A DNA stretch of 40,342 bases from Deltaproteobacteria bacterium. GTDB taxonomy: Bacteria > Desulfobacterota > Binatia > HRBIN30. The stretch covers positions 1 through 40,342 of the forward strand of contig JAGDMS010000004.1 in NCBI GenBank assembly GCA_017860575.1. The letters run 5' to 3'. Under the pieces are notes generated by a model. The model saw nothing but the letters and a program-made list of their open reading frames with translations. It was not told the origin of the DNA and searched no databases. A program made the position numbers and the translations under genes. How positions within the stretch are numbered: position 1 is the first letter of the stretch; each line of letters opens with the position of its first letter. Shown piece by piece: positions 17,154 through 25,346 of this stretch.

Positions 17154-18070
17154 AACGAACCATTCGGATCGGAACGCGCGGCAGCCAGTTGGCGCTGGTG
17201 CAGTCGCGATGGGTACAAGCCTGCGTGCAACGCCAGCTTCCCGATTTCACCGTGGAGTTGGTAACGATCACCACGTCCGGGGATCGTTTCGTGGAACAGC
17301 CGCTCAGTCTGATTGGCGGCAAAGGGTTGTTTGTCAAGGAGATTGAAGAAGCTCTGCAATCGGGTGTCATCGATTGCGCCGTACATTCGCTGAAGGACGT
17401 GCCGGGGGAGCTGGCTCCGGGGTTGGTATTGGCGGCCATTCCGCCACGCGAGGACGTCCGCGACGTGCTGATCACGACGGATGGCAGGCGGCTGGACCAA
17501 CTCGTCCCGGGGGCGCGCGTCGGGACCAGCAGCCTGCGGCGGATGGCCTTGGTGCGAGCTGCGCGGCCCGATCTTGAGGTCGTGAATTTACGCGGTAATG
17601 TCGACACGCGCCTCCGCAAACTGGATCGCGGCGATTTCGGTGCGGTCATCCTTGCGGCTGCAGGCCTCAATCGGCTGGGGATCAAGCGCAGTGGTGTGGC
17701 GTATTGCGATCCCGGCGAATTTGTTCCCGCGATTGGTCAGGGTGCGCTCGCGATCGAAAGCCGTGCGGACCAGACGGCGGCGCTGCTGGCGCCGTTGGAC
17801 GATACGATCACGCGGAGCGCGGTTGTCGCCGAGCGCGCCTTCCTGGCGCGTGCTGGTGGGTCGTGTCGGACGCCGTTGGCGGCGCACGCCACGATTACGG
17901 AGCATCACCTCGTGCTGCGCGCCCTGATCGCGAGTCCCGATGGACGGCAAGTCGTGCGCGGCGAACGCCGCGGCGCCGCCGTGGACGGTGCGGCGCTCGG
18001 CGCCGAGTTGGCGGAGGAGTTGCTTGGCAAAGGCGGCGCGGAGATCTTGCGGGCCCTGTTGGCCAATTAG
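17150..18070 (+). CDS. hemC: Porphobilinogen deaminase (hydroxymethylbilane synthase)
   Basis: 306 residues from the GTG at 17150, overlapping hemA by 4 bp; the track ORF is over-extended into hemA. Typical start IRIGTRGSQLALVQ, catalytic Asp83 in HSLKD, GTSSLRR substrate-binding segment, and Cys239 in AGGSCRTPLAAHA that carries the dipyrromethane cofactor. It joins four porphobilinogens into hydroxymethylbilane. Confidence 0.97.
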   Translation: MKRTIRIGTRGSQLALVQSRWVQACVQRQLPDFTVELVTITTSGDRFVEQPLSLIGGKGLFVKEIEEALQSGVIDCAVHSLKDVPGELAPGLVLAAIPPREDVRDVLITTDGRRLDQLVPGARVGTSSLRRMALVRAARPDLEVVNLRGNVDTRLRKLDRGDFGAVILAAAGLNRLGIKRSGVAYCDPGEFVPAIGQGALAIESRADQTAALLAPLDDTITRSAVVAERAFLARAGGSCRTPLAAHATITEHHLVLRALIASPDGRQVVRGERRGAAVDGAALGAELAEELLGKGGAEILRALLAN

Positions 18071-18123
18071 GAATCTTGCGGTGCGCCCGCGCCCCGCGTG
18101 CGGACGCCCGACCGAGGTTGCCG

Positions 18124-19662
18124 GTGACCGGTAAGGTGTATCTGGTCGGTGCCGGGCCTGGTGATCCCGGCCTCTGCACGCTGAAAGGCAAACGTTGCCT
18201 GGAGGATGCCGACGTCGTCATTTACGATTACCTGGCCAATCCGCGGTTGCTGGAGTTCGCACGGCCCGAGGCGCAACGGATTGAGGTCGGCAAACACGGG
18301 GGTGGCAAGCACGTCGACCAAGACGTGATCACCGGACTCCTCATTGAGCACGCGCGGGCCGGGCGCACGGTGGTCCGACTGAAGGGTGGAGACCCGTTTG
18401 TGTTCGGCCGCGGCGCCGAGGAGGCGGAGGCCATCCGCGATGCTGGAGTGAACTTCGAGATCGTTTCCGGTGTGTCGTCGGCCGTTGCGGTGCCGGCCTA
18501 TGCCGGCATCCCGCTGACGCATCGGCGGTTCGCATCCAACGTCATCTTTACAACGGGGTACGAATACCCAACCAAGGAGGAACCTGCCGTGCGCTGGGCG
18601 GAACTGGCGCGCAGCGGCAGCACGCTTGTGATTCTCATGGCCACGCGGCAGCTGCGCGCCAGTATGGAGAAGCTGATGGCGGGCGGCCTGGTGGCGGACA
18701 CGCCGGTCGCGGTGGTGCGTTGGGGGACGCGCGCCAGCCAGCACACGATCGTCGGTACGGTAGGGACGATCGCCAGCCTTGCCGAAGCCGAGCAGCTCCA
18801 GCCCCCGGCGATTGCGGTGGTCGGGCAGGTGGTACGGCTGCGCGACAAGTTGAACTGGTTCGAGCGTAAACCGCTGTTCGGTCGTCGCATCGTCGTTACG
18901 CGTCCCCGCGCGCAGGCCGCGGAGTTTGCGGAGCAACTGGAGGCCTGGGGTGCCGAGGTCATTCCGTTCCCGACGATCGAAACCGTGGTACCAGCAGCGC
19001 TGGACCGGCTGGACGACGCCATGCGCCGCGCCCGGGACTTTGACTGGGTGGTCTTCACCAGCGTGAACGGGGTGCGGGTGTTTTTTGACCGCTTGCGGGA
19101 GATCGGGGCCGATGTGCGCGATTGGCATCGGGCGCGTCTGGCCGCGATCGGCCCGCAGACGGCAAAGGCGCTACAGCGCCTTTGCCTGCGGGTGGAAACG
19201 ATTCCCGAAGAGTTTCGTGCCGAGGCGGTGGTGGCCGAGATGGTTAGAGCCGGCGTGGCGGGAAAGCGCGTGTTGCTGCCGCGCGCGGCTGCCGCCCGCG
19301 AAGTCCTGCCGGTGCAACTGCGCGAGCACGGCGCGATCGTCGAGGAGGTGGCTACCTACACCACGACGCTGCCTGCCGTCGCGCCGGAGTTGCGTGCGTT
19401 GCTCCTCGGCGGTCAAGCGGACCTCGTCACGTTTACCAGCTCCAGTACGGTGCAGAATTTCGCCGCGATTTTTCACGATCAAGTCCCCCGGGTGCTGGCG
19501 CATGCGGCGGTGGGTTGCATTGGCCCGGTGACGGCGGACACGGCGCGCCAACTCGGGATTCGCGTGGATCTCCAGCCCCGTTCGTACACCATACCTGCCT
19601 TTGTGGAAGCGATCGTGCAGTACTATTCCGCAGGCTCGCGCGCCGTCAGGCGCGGCGACTAG
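18124..19662 (+). CDS. cobA-hemD: Uroporphyrinogen-III C-methyltransferase / uroporphyrinogen-III synthase fusion
   Basis: 512 residues from a GTG at 18124 that has GAGG 6 nt upstream; the track ORF runs back into hemC. Residues 1-~245 are the SAM-dependent methyltransferase (VYLVGAGPGDPGLCTLKG, VRLKGGDPFVFGRGAEEAEA, VSGVSSAVAVPAYAGIPLTH). Residues ~255-505 are HemD (GRRIVVTRPRAQAAEFAEQL, VVFTSVNGVRVFFDRL, VTFTSSSTVQNF). The fusion closes the tetrapyrrole ring and methylates it to precorrin-2, feeding the dehydrogenase encoded upstream. This fusion is common in Firmicutes and Deltaproteobacteria. Confidence 0.96.
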   Translation: MTGKVYLVGAGPGDPGLCTLKGKRCLEDADVVIYDYLANPRLLEFARPEAQRIEVGKHGGGKHVDQDVITGLLIEHARAGRTVVRLKGGDPFVFGRGAEEAEAIRDAGVNFEIVSGVSSAVAVPAYAGIPLTHRRFASNVIFTTGYEYPTKEEPAVRWAELARSGSTLVILMATRQLRASMEKLMAGGLVADTPVAVVRWGTRASQHTIVGTVGTIASLAEAEQLQPPAIAVVGQVVRLRDKLNWFERKPLFGRRIVVTRPRAQAAEFAEQLEAWGAEVIPFPTIETVVPAALDRLDDAMRRARDFDWVVFTSVNGVRVFFDRLREIGADVRDWHRARLAAIGPQTAKALQRLCLRVETIPEEFRAEAVVAEMVRAGVAGKRVLLPRAAAAREVLPVQLREHGAIVEEVATYTTTLPAVAPELRALLLGGQADLVTFTSSSTVQNFAAIFHDQVPRVLAHAAVGCIGPVTADTARQLGIRVDLQPRSYTIPAFVEAIVQYYSAGSRAVRRGD

Positions 19663-19681
19663 CGCGTGTTGAGGAGGCCCC

Positions 19682-20665
19682 ATGGAATTTCCGGAGTACC
19701 GTCCCAGGCGTTTACGTAAGAATGAGAACCTCCGCCGTATGGTGCGAGCAACCCGGCTGAGCGTTGACAATCTGATCATGCCTCTGTTTGTTGTGCCCGG
19801 TGCCCGGGTACGGAACCCCGTCGCCAGCATGCCGGGCGTCGAGCAACTCTCGGTGGATTACCTGGTCGACGAGTGCAAGGGCATCCACGATCTTGGCATT
19901 CCTGCGGTGATTCTGTTCGGCATTCCGGAGAACAAGGATCCGGCCGGCTCGGGGGCCTACAACGACCACGGGATCGTGCAGCAGGCCCTGCGCGCCCTGA
20001 AGAAGCAGGTTCCCGGCTTACTGGTGATTACCGACGTCTGCCTGTGTGAGTATACCGACCATGGCCATTGCGGTGTGGTGGTGGACGGCGATGTTGACAA
20101 CGATGCGACACTGGACCTTCTGGTGAAGGAGGCACTGTCCCACGCCAAGGCCGGCGCGGATATTGTGGCACCGTCCGACATGATGGACGGCCGGGTTGGT
20201 GTCATCCGGGAGGCGCTGGATGAGGAGGGGTTTGACCATATTCCCATCATGGCGTACGCGGCCAAGTTCGCGTCCGGATTCTACGGTCCTTTCCGCGATG
20301 CGGCGGAATCCACGCCGCAATTTGGCGATCGCCGTTCGTATCAAATGGACCCGCCGAACGCCGACGAAGCCCTGCGGGAGGTGCGGTTGGACATCGAGGA
20401 AGGCGCCGATATCGTGATGGTGAAGCCGGCATTACCATATCTCGATATCCTTTGGCGCGTGAAAGAGACCTTCGGCTACCCGTTGGCAGCGTACAACGTC
20501 AGCGGTGAGTACGCGATGATCAAGGCCGCTGCACGAAACGGCTGGTTGGATGAAGAGCGTGTCGTGATGGAAATGTTGATTGCGATCCGCCGGGCCGGTG
20601 CGGATATGATCTTGACGTATTTTGCAAAGGATGCGGCGCGACAACTGGCGCGGGGAGGTCGCTAG
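19682..20665 (+). CDS. hemB: Delta-aminolevulinic acid dehydratase (porphobilinogen synthase)
   Basis: 327 residues; GAGGAGG precedes the ATG. Schiff-base lysines K195 ([18 protein letters not shown]) and K248 ([12 protein letters not shown]). The metal loop [14 protein letters not shown] has Cys120, Cys122 and Cys130, the zinc-type arrangement. It condenses two aminolevulinates into porphobilinogen. hemL, for the preceding step, is not in the window. Confidence 0.97.
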   Translation: MEFPEYRPRRLRKNENLRRMVRATRLSVDNLIMPLFVVPGARVRNPVASMPGVEQLSVDYLVDECKGIHDLGIPAVILFGIPENKDPAGSGAYNDHGIVQQALRALKKQVPGLLVITDVCLCEYTDHGHCGVVVDGDVDNDATLDLLVKEALSHAKAGADIVAPSDMMDGRVGVIREALDEEGFDHIPIMAYAAKFASGFYGPFRDAAESTPQFGDRRSYQMDPPNADEALREVRLDIEEGADIVMVKPALPYLDILWRVKETFGYPLAAYNVSGEYAMIKAAARNGWLDEERVVMEMLIAIRRAGADMILTYFAKDAARQLARGGR

Positions 20666-20669
20666 AGTC

Positions 20670-20804
20670 GTGAAAGGTGCCCGCCGTGGCAGCCGCGCAA
20701 CCACTCTGGTATACGGACGGCGTGCTCCGACGCGTGGACGGCGCGGACGTAGTGACGAACGCAGCAGGAAACGACTCCGGGACGGTGAAGGAGGTACGGG
20801 GTGA
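20670..20804 (+). CDS. Possible 44-residue Arg-rich small protein between hemB and infA
   Basis: A GTG at 20670, 4 bp after the hemB stop, opens a 44-codon frame (MKGARRGSRATTLVYGRRAP...) whose TGA overlaps the infA GTG by 4 bp. The spacing suits translational coupling, and the product would be very basic. There is no recognised family and only a weak GAGG 10 nt upstream, so it may be chance. Confidence 0.22.
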   Translation: MKGARRGSRATTLVYGRRAPTRGRRGRSDERSRKRLRDGEGGTG

Positions 20805-21019
20805 GTCGTGAGGATTTGATTCAGATCGAAGGCACGGTGAAAGAGGTGATGGCCGGGGGCCAGTTCCGGGTCGAATCGGACAAAGGCCAGCAGTTTCTGG
20901 CCAAGATCAGTGGCCGGATGCGCCGTTTCCACATCAAAGTGATCCCTGGTGATCGCGTCACCGTTGCCGTCTCCCCCTACGATCCGAGCCACGGTCTGAT
21001 CGTCTATCGCAGCACGTGA
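20801..21019 (+). CDS. infA: Translation initiation factor IF-1
   Basis: 72 residues, the standard length, an OB-fold: IQIEGTVKEVMAGGQFRVES, GQQFLAKISGRMRRFHIKVIPGDRV and the C-terminal SPYDPSHGLIVYR. GTG start with AAGGAGGT 5 nt upstream. IF-1 occupies the ribosomal A site during initiation. It is placed at the end of the heme operon rather than among ribosomal protein genes. Confidence 0.97.
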   Translation: MSREDLIQIEGTVKEVMAGGQFRVESDKGQQFLAKISGRMRRFHIKVIPGDRVTVAVSPYDPSHGLIVYRST

Positions 21020-21073
21020 GCCGTTTGTCCCTTCCGAGTTCTCGGGCGGGTGCCGGTGGGTGTTAGCGCGGCG

Positions 21074-21577
21074 CTAGACTCGACCGTACGAACCCGCGGC
21101 GGAATGGAGCGGAGGGGGCGTACCGTCCATTTCCGCACTCGATGTGAGGCCACGGTCGATGGCTTCCAGGGCCCGGGCCCGCGCCACCGCGCGCAAGTGC
21201 GTCTGCACACAATTGACCAGGGCGTCCCGCATGACCGGGCGTGGGAGGAAATCCACGGCGCCCTCCTTCATGGCACGTTCTCGGATCGCGAGGCGGTCGT
21301 CGCACGAAAAGACGACGACGGCGATCTTTCGGGTTGCCGGTTCGTCACGCAGTGCCGCCAACGTTGCCCACCCGTCCATCTGCGGCATGAGGAGATCGAG
21401 CAGGATGAGATCAACCGGTTTGTTTTTTGCGATCTCAATGCACTCCCAACCGCGCTGCGCGGTCAAACACTCGATGCCAATCTTGCGCAGCGAATGGGTT
21501 GTGAAAGTGATGTTGTCCGGGGTGTCATCGACGACCAGAACCGTTCCTTTTGTACCGTTTGCGATTGGCGCGCGCAT
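21074..21577 (-). CDS. Stand-alone response-regulator receiver protein (Lys-to-Arg variant)
   Basis: 167 residues: one receiver domain (about 12-130) and a short tail without an output domain. Acidic pair VVDDTPDN, phospho-acceptor Asp61 in LILLDLLMPQMDGW, and Ser91 at the switch position. The conserved Lys of the KP motif is replaced by Arg113 (DFLPRPV). It is convergent with infA and follows the sigma/DUF3106 operon after 212 bp. Probably a phospho-relay or protein-interaction regulator; its partner kinase is not evident. Confidence 0.87.
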   Translation of the reverse strand: MRAPIANGTKGTVLVVDDTPDNITFTTHSLRKIGIECLTAQRGWECIEIAKNKPVDLILLDLLMPQMDGWATLAALRDEPATRKIAVVVFSCDDRLAIRERAMKEGAVDFLPRPVMRDALVNCVQTHLRAVARARALEAIDRGLTSSAEMDGTPPPLHSAAGSYGRV

Positions 21578-21789
21578 GCTCGGGATCGAGGTCCTTTCCT
21601 TGACGTGCTACCGCAACCCTCGCAAATGCTGTTCCAATGCAATATCACTTGTAAACGATGGAAAGGATGCGTGGTGTCGTGGTAGGCGTGCTGTCGATCC
21701 GTCACGTTGTTGGCGCTGTCACAAAATTCCGCAACGCGCCGCAGTCTCCCAATTCACTGGCGGGGCCGCATTGCGACAGCGGTCTCCGG

Positions 21790-22137
21790 TCATCGCTGCC
21801 GCGGCGTGTCCCCCTTCTGCCGCCAACGGTCATACTTGCGTTGGAACTGCTCTCGCTCTTGCGGAGGAAGCTGCTGGAAACGCTGATAATTCTGCTGAAT
21901 TCGCGAGCGCTCCTCGGGCGACATGCCGCGCCAGCGCTCGTATCGCTGCTCGATCTCGCGCTGCCGTTCCGCCGGGAGCTGCTGGTGCTGCCAGTAGTTT
22001 TGCAGTGACCGGTAGCGCTGCTCTGGGCTCAGGTCACGCCATTGCTCGGCCATCAGCATGCGCGCAACCGCCGGCCCTGCCAGAGTGCACAGGGTGATCA
22101 CGATTAACAATTTGCCGGCGGAGTGACGCGCCTTCAT
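21790..22137 (-). CDS. DUF3106 secreted protein
   Basis: 115 residues with an N-terminal signal peptide (LLIVITLCTLAGPAVA) and two tandem helical repeats of the DUF3106 type: WRDLSPEQRYRSLQNY and WRGMSPEERSRIQQNY, with a Gln/Arg-rich C-terminus. Function unknown; likely periplasmic. It starts 9 bp after the anti-sigma stop, an arrangement typical of sigma/anti-sigma/DUF3106 operons. Confidence 0.82.
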   Translation of the reverse strand: MKARHSAGKLLIVITLCTLAGPAVARMLMAEQWRDLSPEQRYRSLQNYWQHQQLPAERQREIEQRYERWRGMSPEERSRIQQNYQRFQQLPPQEREQFQRKYDRWRQKGDTPRQR

Positions 22138-22146
22138 TCGACAGCA

Positions 22147-22665
22147 CTACCCGTGATGCGAGGTCTCATCGTCATCCAAAGGTTCGGATTGCACCGTATC
22201 GAAGTTCTCCAACGCATCCAGTTGCTGGATGAGCTGATAGTTTTCAAAGAGATCCGGCTCGCGGGTGACCGCCACGGGGGGCGAGGTCACGCCCAGTGGG
22301 ATCAAAACGGCACTCGGGCCACCCGCAACGGAAAGGAGAACCAGGATGAGGCCGGCCATGAGTGCGGCACCGGCCAGAACCATGGGTCGGATCGGTCGCG
22401 TCCACGGTGCCACGGTCGCACGCCGCTCCGCAAGCAGGACCGAATGCATCGTATTCTGGAAGGAAATGGTCTCGAGTGCCCCCCCCGTCAGCAGATGAGG
22501 CAACGCACGTCGATGCCAGTGCACGGCCGAACGTAGGTGTTCGGCTTCCCGTGAGCATCTGCTGCAGGCGTCGAGGTGATGGCGAAGGCGGCGCGTGCGT
22601 GGTTCCGGCAATTCGCCGTCGAGCCAGGCTGTCAGGTTTCTCTGTGCGAACCAGCAGCGGATCAT
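22147..22665 (-). CDS. Zinc-finger anti-sigma factor
   Basis: 172 residues. The N-terminal zf-HC2 domain has the H30-x3-C34-x2-C37 signature (HHLDACSRC). A membrane helix at about 93-114 (VLAGAALMAGLILVLLSVAG) and a short extracytoplasmic tail ending in ENYQLIQQLDALENFDTVQ follow. It should hold the neighbouring sigma factor at the membrane. Start overlaps the sigma gene by 4 bp (ATGA). Confidence 0.9.
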   Translation of the reverse strand: MIRCWFAQRNLTAWLDGELPEPRTRRLRHHLDACSRCSREAEHLRSAVHWHRRALPHLLTGGALETISFQNTMHSVLLAERRATVAPWTRPIRPMVLAGAALMAGLILVLLSVAGGPSAVLIPLGVTSPPVAVTREPDLFENYQLIQQLDALENFDTVQSEPLDDDETSHHG

Positions 22666-23324
22666 GCGGTTCCCTCCTCTTCGAGCTGTTCCCGCAATGT
22701 CACTGTCGCCCGGTGAATGAGGCTCTTGACGGCCGACACGGAGCAGGAGAGGCTCAGGGCCACTTCCTCGTACGAGAGGCCGTTCGCCCGCGCGAGCAGC
22801 AGGGCGGCACGCTGCTGTGGTGGCAATTGTGCGACGGCGACCCGCAACCTCTCAATGGCCTCGCGGTCCAACGCCGCCTCTTCGCTGCTCGGGGTTGACG
22901 GCTCTGCCATGGGTGGCGGATCATCGGTGTGTTCCTGCGTCGAGCGATCGAGGGATCGCACCCGCGCCCTGTGCTCGGGCCGTCGCAACTCGCTCAGGCA
23001 CGCGTTGGTCACCATGCGATACAGCCAGGTCCTGAAACGTGCGCGTGGCACATAGCGCGCCCGCGTCCGATAGAGCTGAAGAAACACGTCTTGTGCCAAT
23101 TCTTCGGAACGAGCGCGGCTGGAGATGAACTGCATGGCGAACCCAATGACGCTGGAAATATGCTTCTCAAACAGCTGCTGAAACGCCCCTTGCTCCCCTC
23201 GTTGCACTGCCAGCATGAGCTGCACATCGGGATCTGCGGCAATATCCGCAGGAACACCCGGGTCTTTAAACGCGGCAGAACGCTCCGGGTTGCGGCGGAG
23301 ACGGAGGCTTAGCCGGCGAATCAT
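22662..23324 (-). CDS. ECF-type RNA polymerase sigma factor (RpoE-like)
   Basis: 220 residues with region 2 (about 35-100: FEKHISSVIGFAMQF, EELAQDVFLQLYR, FRTWLYRMVTNACLSELR) and region 4 (about 150-205: LPPQQRAALLLARANGLSYEEVALSLSCSVSAVKSLIHRA). Linked by a variable Ser/Pro-rich stretch. The paired anti-sigma follows directly. The ATG is preceded by AGGGGG 10 nt upstream and by a TATAAT only 3 nt upstream. Confidence 0.93.
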   Translation of the reverse strand: MIRRLSLRLRRNPERSAAFKDPGVPADIAADPDVQLMLAVQRGEQGAFQQLFEKHISSVIGFAMQFISSRARSEELAQDVFLQLYRTRARYVPRARFRTWLYRMVTNACLSELRRPEHRARVRSLDRSTQEHTDDPPPMAEPSTPSSEEAALDREAIERLRVAVAQLPPQQRAALLLARANGLSYEEVALSLSCSVSAVKSLIHRATVTLREQLEEEGTA

Positions 23325-23327
23325 GGG

Positions 23328-23333
23328 ATTATA
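23328..23333 (-). promoter_or_regulatory. TATAAT box 3 nt before the sigma factor start
   Basis: On the minus strand the sequence reads AGGGGGCTATAATCCCATG. The -10 match is perfect, but no good -35 box lies 16-18 nt upstream. If used, transcription would begin at or within the start codon. Confidence 0.3.
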
Positions 23334-23584
23334 GCCCCCTGCCTGCGTTCACCTGCGGGCGCCGTGCGGCCGGCGACATTGGCGCTGGGCAACGCGCACG
23401 TGGCATGCTCACTCTGGTCCGCGTCAGTAGCATTTCCGACCCAGGGATGCGATGCATCTGACCGTCACGGGAGCGGGGGCGTTGACGTAGTTATTCCTTC
23501 GGCCGACATCCGATCGAGACGCCAAGGCGTTCAGCGGTGGTAGAGGCGCGCCCGTCGCCCGCGGGCAGCCCGCGACTGCGGGGG

Positions 23585-23902
23585 TCAGCGAGATTGGGCC
23601 CGCTTCGCTCGTGCCGTGCGGGCCGCTCGGCGCGTCGCCGTCTGTGCCTGTCCGCGGGCGGAGTCGCGAGCCACGATGCGCCGCAGCAGCTGATATTTCA
23701 CTTTGCTAGCGAGCTGACCGAAGAGCATGTTGAGCCGGTCCGGATCGTGCCGGCGCAGGGCCTCCTCGATCCGCTGGCGGTGGTCGTCGAGATAGGTGAT
23801 TCGGTACTCGCGCTTCTGCAGCCGCACCCGCTCGGGTACTTTCGCACGGGTTTGGATAACATGCGCAATTTCGTGCAGGATTGTCGAATCGAGACGCGCC
23901 AC
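23585..23902 (-). CDS. Small basic protein of unknown function with an HEIAH motif
   Basis: 105 residues from a GTG with AAGGA 5 nt upstream. Codon third positions are strongly GC, supporting real coding. The N-terminus reads MARLDSTILHEIAHVIQT, resembling a metalloprotease HExxH motif, but no downstream metal ligand or glutamate zincin loop was found. The middle is amphipathic helix (YLDDHRQRIEEALRRHDPDRL) and the C-terminal 25 residues are Arg/Ala-rich. No family recognised. The 260 bp upstream of the sigma gene, between 23325 and 23584, shows nothing else. Confidence 0.6.
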   Translation of the reverse strand: MARLDSTILHEIAHVIQTRAKVPERVRLQKREYRITYLDDHRQRIEEALRRHDPDRLNMLFGQLASKVKYQLLRRIVARDSARGQAQTATRRAARTARAKRAQSR

Positions 23903-24075
23903 CAGTGTCCTTTCAGCCTGTTTTCAGTCTCTTCTCGCTACCACTGTTGCATCTCTTTAGCATGATTTGTTGCGTGCCACAAAAAGCGCTGGCAAAATGC
24001 CGGTCCAAGGCAAAAAAACCCTTTATTTATCAGCAGCTTGTTGCGTGTTTGCCGGAGGTGTGAACAGGGGGGCGA

Positions 24076-24441
24076 TTACAGACCGCGCAAGCGCCGTTCC
24101 TGGGCTTCCTGATCGGATTTGCAGTCAATGCACAGGGTGGTCACCGGTCTCGCCTTCAGTCGGTCCAGAGCAATGGGGCCCCCACAGGCTTCGCAAAGGC
24201 CGTAGCTACCGTTGTTGATTCGTTCCAACGCCTCGTCGATCTTGCTAATCAGCTTCCGCTCGCGATCACGGATCCGCAACATGGCATTGCGGTGCGATTC
24301 AAGCGACGCCCGGTCTGTCGGATCGGGGAAGTTCTCCTTGGCGTCCGTCATGCCGCCAACTGTTCGCAGCGCCTCGTCCAACAACTCGTGACGCCGCGCC
24401 ATCAAGAGCCTGTAAAACGGCTTCAATTGCCGCTGGTTCAC
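24076..24441 (-). CDS. DksA/TraR family zinc-finger transcription regulator
   Basis: 121 residues: an N-terminal coiled coil (about 1-78, with the MTDAKENFPDPTDRAS segment common in deltaproteobacterial DksA) and a C4 zinc finger (C83, C86, C104, C107; CEACGGPI...CIDC). The acidic DPTDRAS tip corresponds to the DxxDxA motif that enters the RNA polymerase secondary channel. DksA proteins act with ppGpp on rRNA and stress promoters. Monocistronic, with clear gaps on both sides. Confidence 0.93.
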   Translation of the reverse strand: MNQRQLKPFYRLLMARRHELLDEALRTVGGMTDAKENFPDPTDRASLESHRNAMLRIRDRERKLISKIDEALERINNGSYGLCEACGGPIALDRLKARPVTTLCIDCKSDQEAQERRLRGL

Positions 24442-24528
24442 CGCTGTGCCTCCGAATGTGAAGGTGTCCTACCATCGTGATTCTTGTGTGTAAAGCGGTG
24501 GGCGGAGCGGGTTGGTACCGCCCAATGC

Positions 24529-25257
24529 TCACTCGATGCTGTATGTGACCTGCAGCGTTGCGGATACGGCCACAGTGCCGGGTTCGATGGGCGTGGGGGC
24601 GCGCGCCTCCATGGCGGCCACGCCGCGGTCGAAGTACCTCGGCTGCACAGTGGGACCGGTCACGGTGGTGGCCGATGCCACCTCTCTGATCCGCACCCCG
24701 AGCGCCGTGGCGACACTGTCCGCCTGCGCCCGTGCCTCCGCACCGGCCTTCTCTAGGGCGGCTCGCAATTGCTCGTTGCGATTCGATAACGTGAACTGGA
24801 TACCGCTGATGCGGTTTGCCCCGGCGTCGTTGGCGGCGTCGATCAGGGCGCCGACGCTGTCGACCTTGTGCGTCTCGACCTGCACCTCGTTGCGGGCCAC
24901 GTATCCGGTGATGCGCGGCTCGGTCAGCTCTCCGGGTTTAGGAGGCTGATAGCGCGGCTCGAGCGCATACCTGGCCGTTGTGACCGTGTCATCCTTGCCG
25001 ATGAGGCCCTTGATTGCGTTGGCGACGGCGGCGCTGCGCTTGGCGTTCTCGCTGCCTGCGGCGGCGGCCTTCGGTGCCGTGGTCTCCACCGCGATCGTGA
25101 GGATCGCGAGGTCGGGCGCCGCCGCCACCTCGCCCTGTCCGGTGACGGAGATGGTGCGGTGCTCGGCGGCCTTATCCTCCGCCTTGGCGGCCGAAAGGGG
25201 CACCGCGGCCAACAGGCTGGCGGTCACGAGCGACCAATGCACAACGATTGCACGCAT
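24529..25257 (-). CDS. SIMPL (DUF541) domain periplasmic protein
   Basis: 242 residues from the ATG at 25257 (GAGGAG 5 nt upstream); the track ORF is over-extended by 63 residues. Signal peptide about 1-25 (SLVTASLLAAVPLSAAKA), then the SIMPL domain: RTISVTGQGEVAAAPDLAILTIAVET, VTTARYALEPRYQPP, TGYVARNEVQVE, and the closing VSATLQVTYSIE. Homologues such as BP26/YggE form periplasmic oligomers with stress-related roles; the precise function is unknown. Confidence 0.9.
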   Translation of the reverse strand: MRAIVVHWSLVTASLLAAVPLSAAKAEDKAAEHRTISVTGQGEVAAAPDLAILTIAVETTAPKAAAAGSENAKRSAAVANAIKGLIGKDDTVTTARYALEPRYQPPKPGELTEPRITGYVARNEVQVETHKVDSVGALIDAANDAGANRISGIQFTLSNRNEQLRAALEKAGAEARAQADSVATALGVRIREVASATTVTGPTVQPRYFDRGVAAMEARAPTPIEPGTVAVSATLQVTYSIE

Positions 25258-25346
25258 GACGACTCCTCTGGTTATGGGGTAGCGCAGATGGGATTCATCG
25301 GTCGTGTGGTAGCGACGGACGTGCTTGGCATGGTCCCTGCCTGTGC

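Noticed and set aside
21063-21075. TAGCG-CGG-CGCTA as terminator between infA and the receiver gene
   Set aside because: Only a 5-bp stem without a U-tract, overlapping the receiver stop codon.
22362-22898. 178-aa plus-strand ORF
   Set aside because: Antisense shadow of the sigma and anti-sigma genes; composition is typical of a GC-rich shadow frame.
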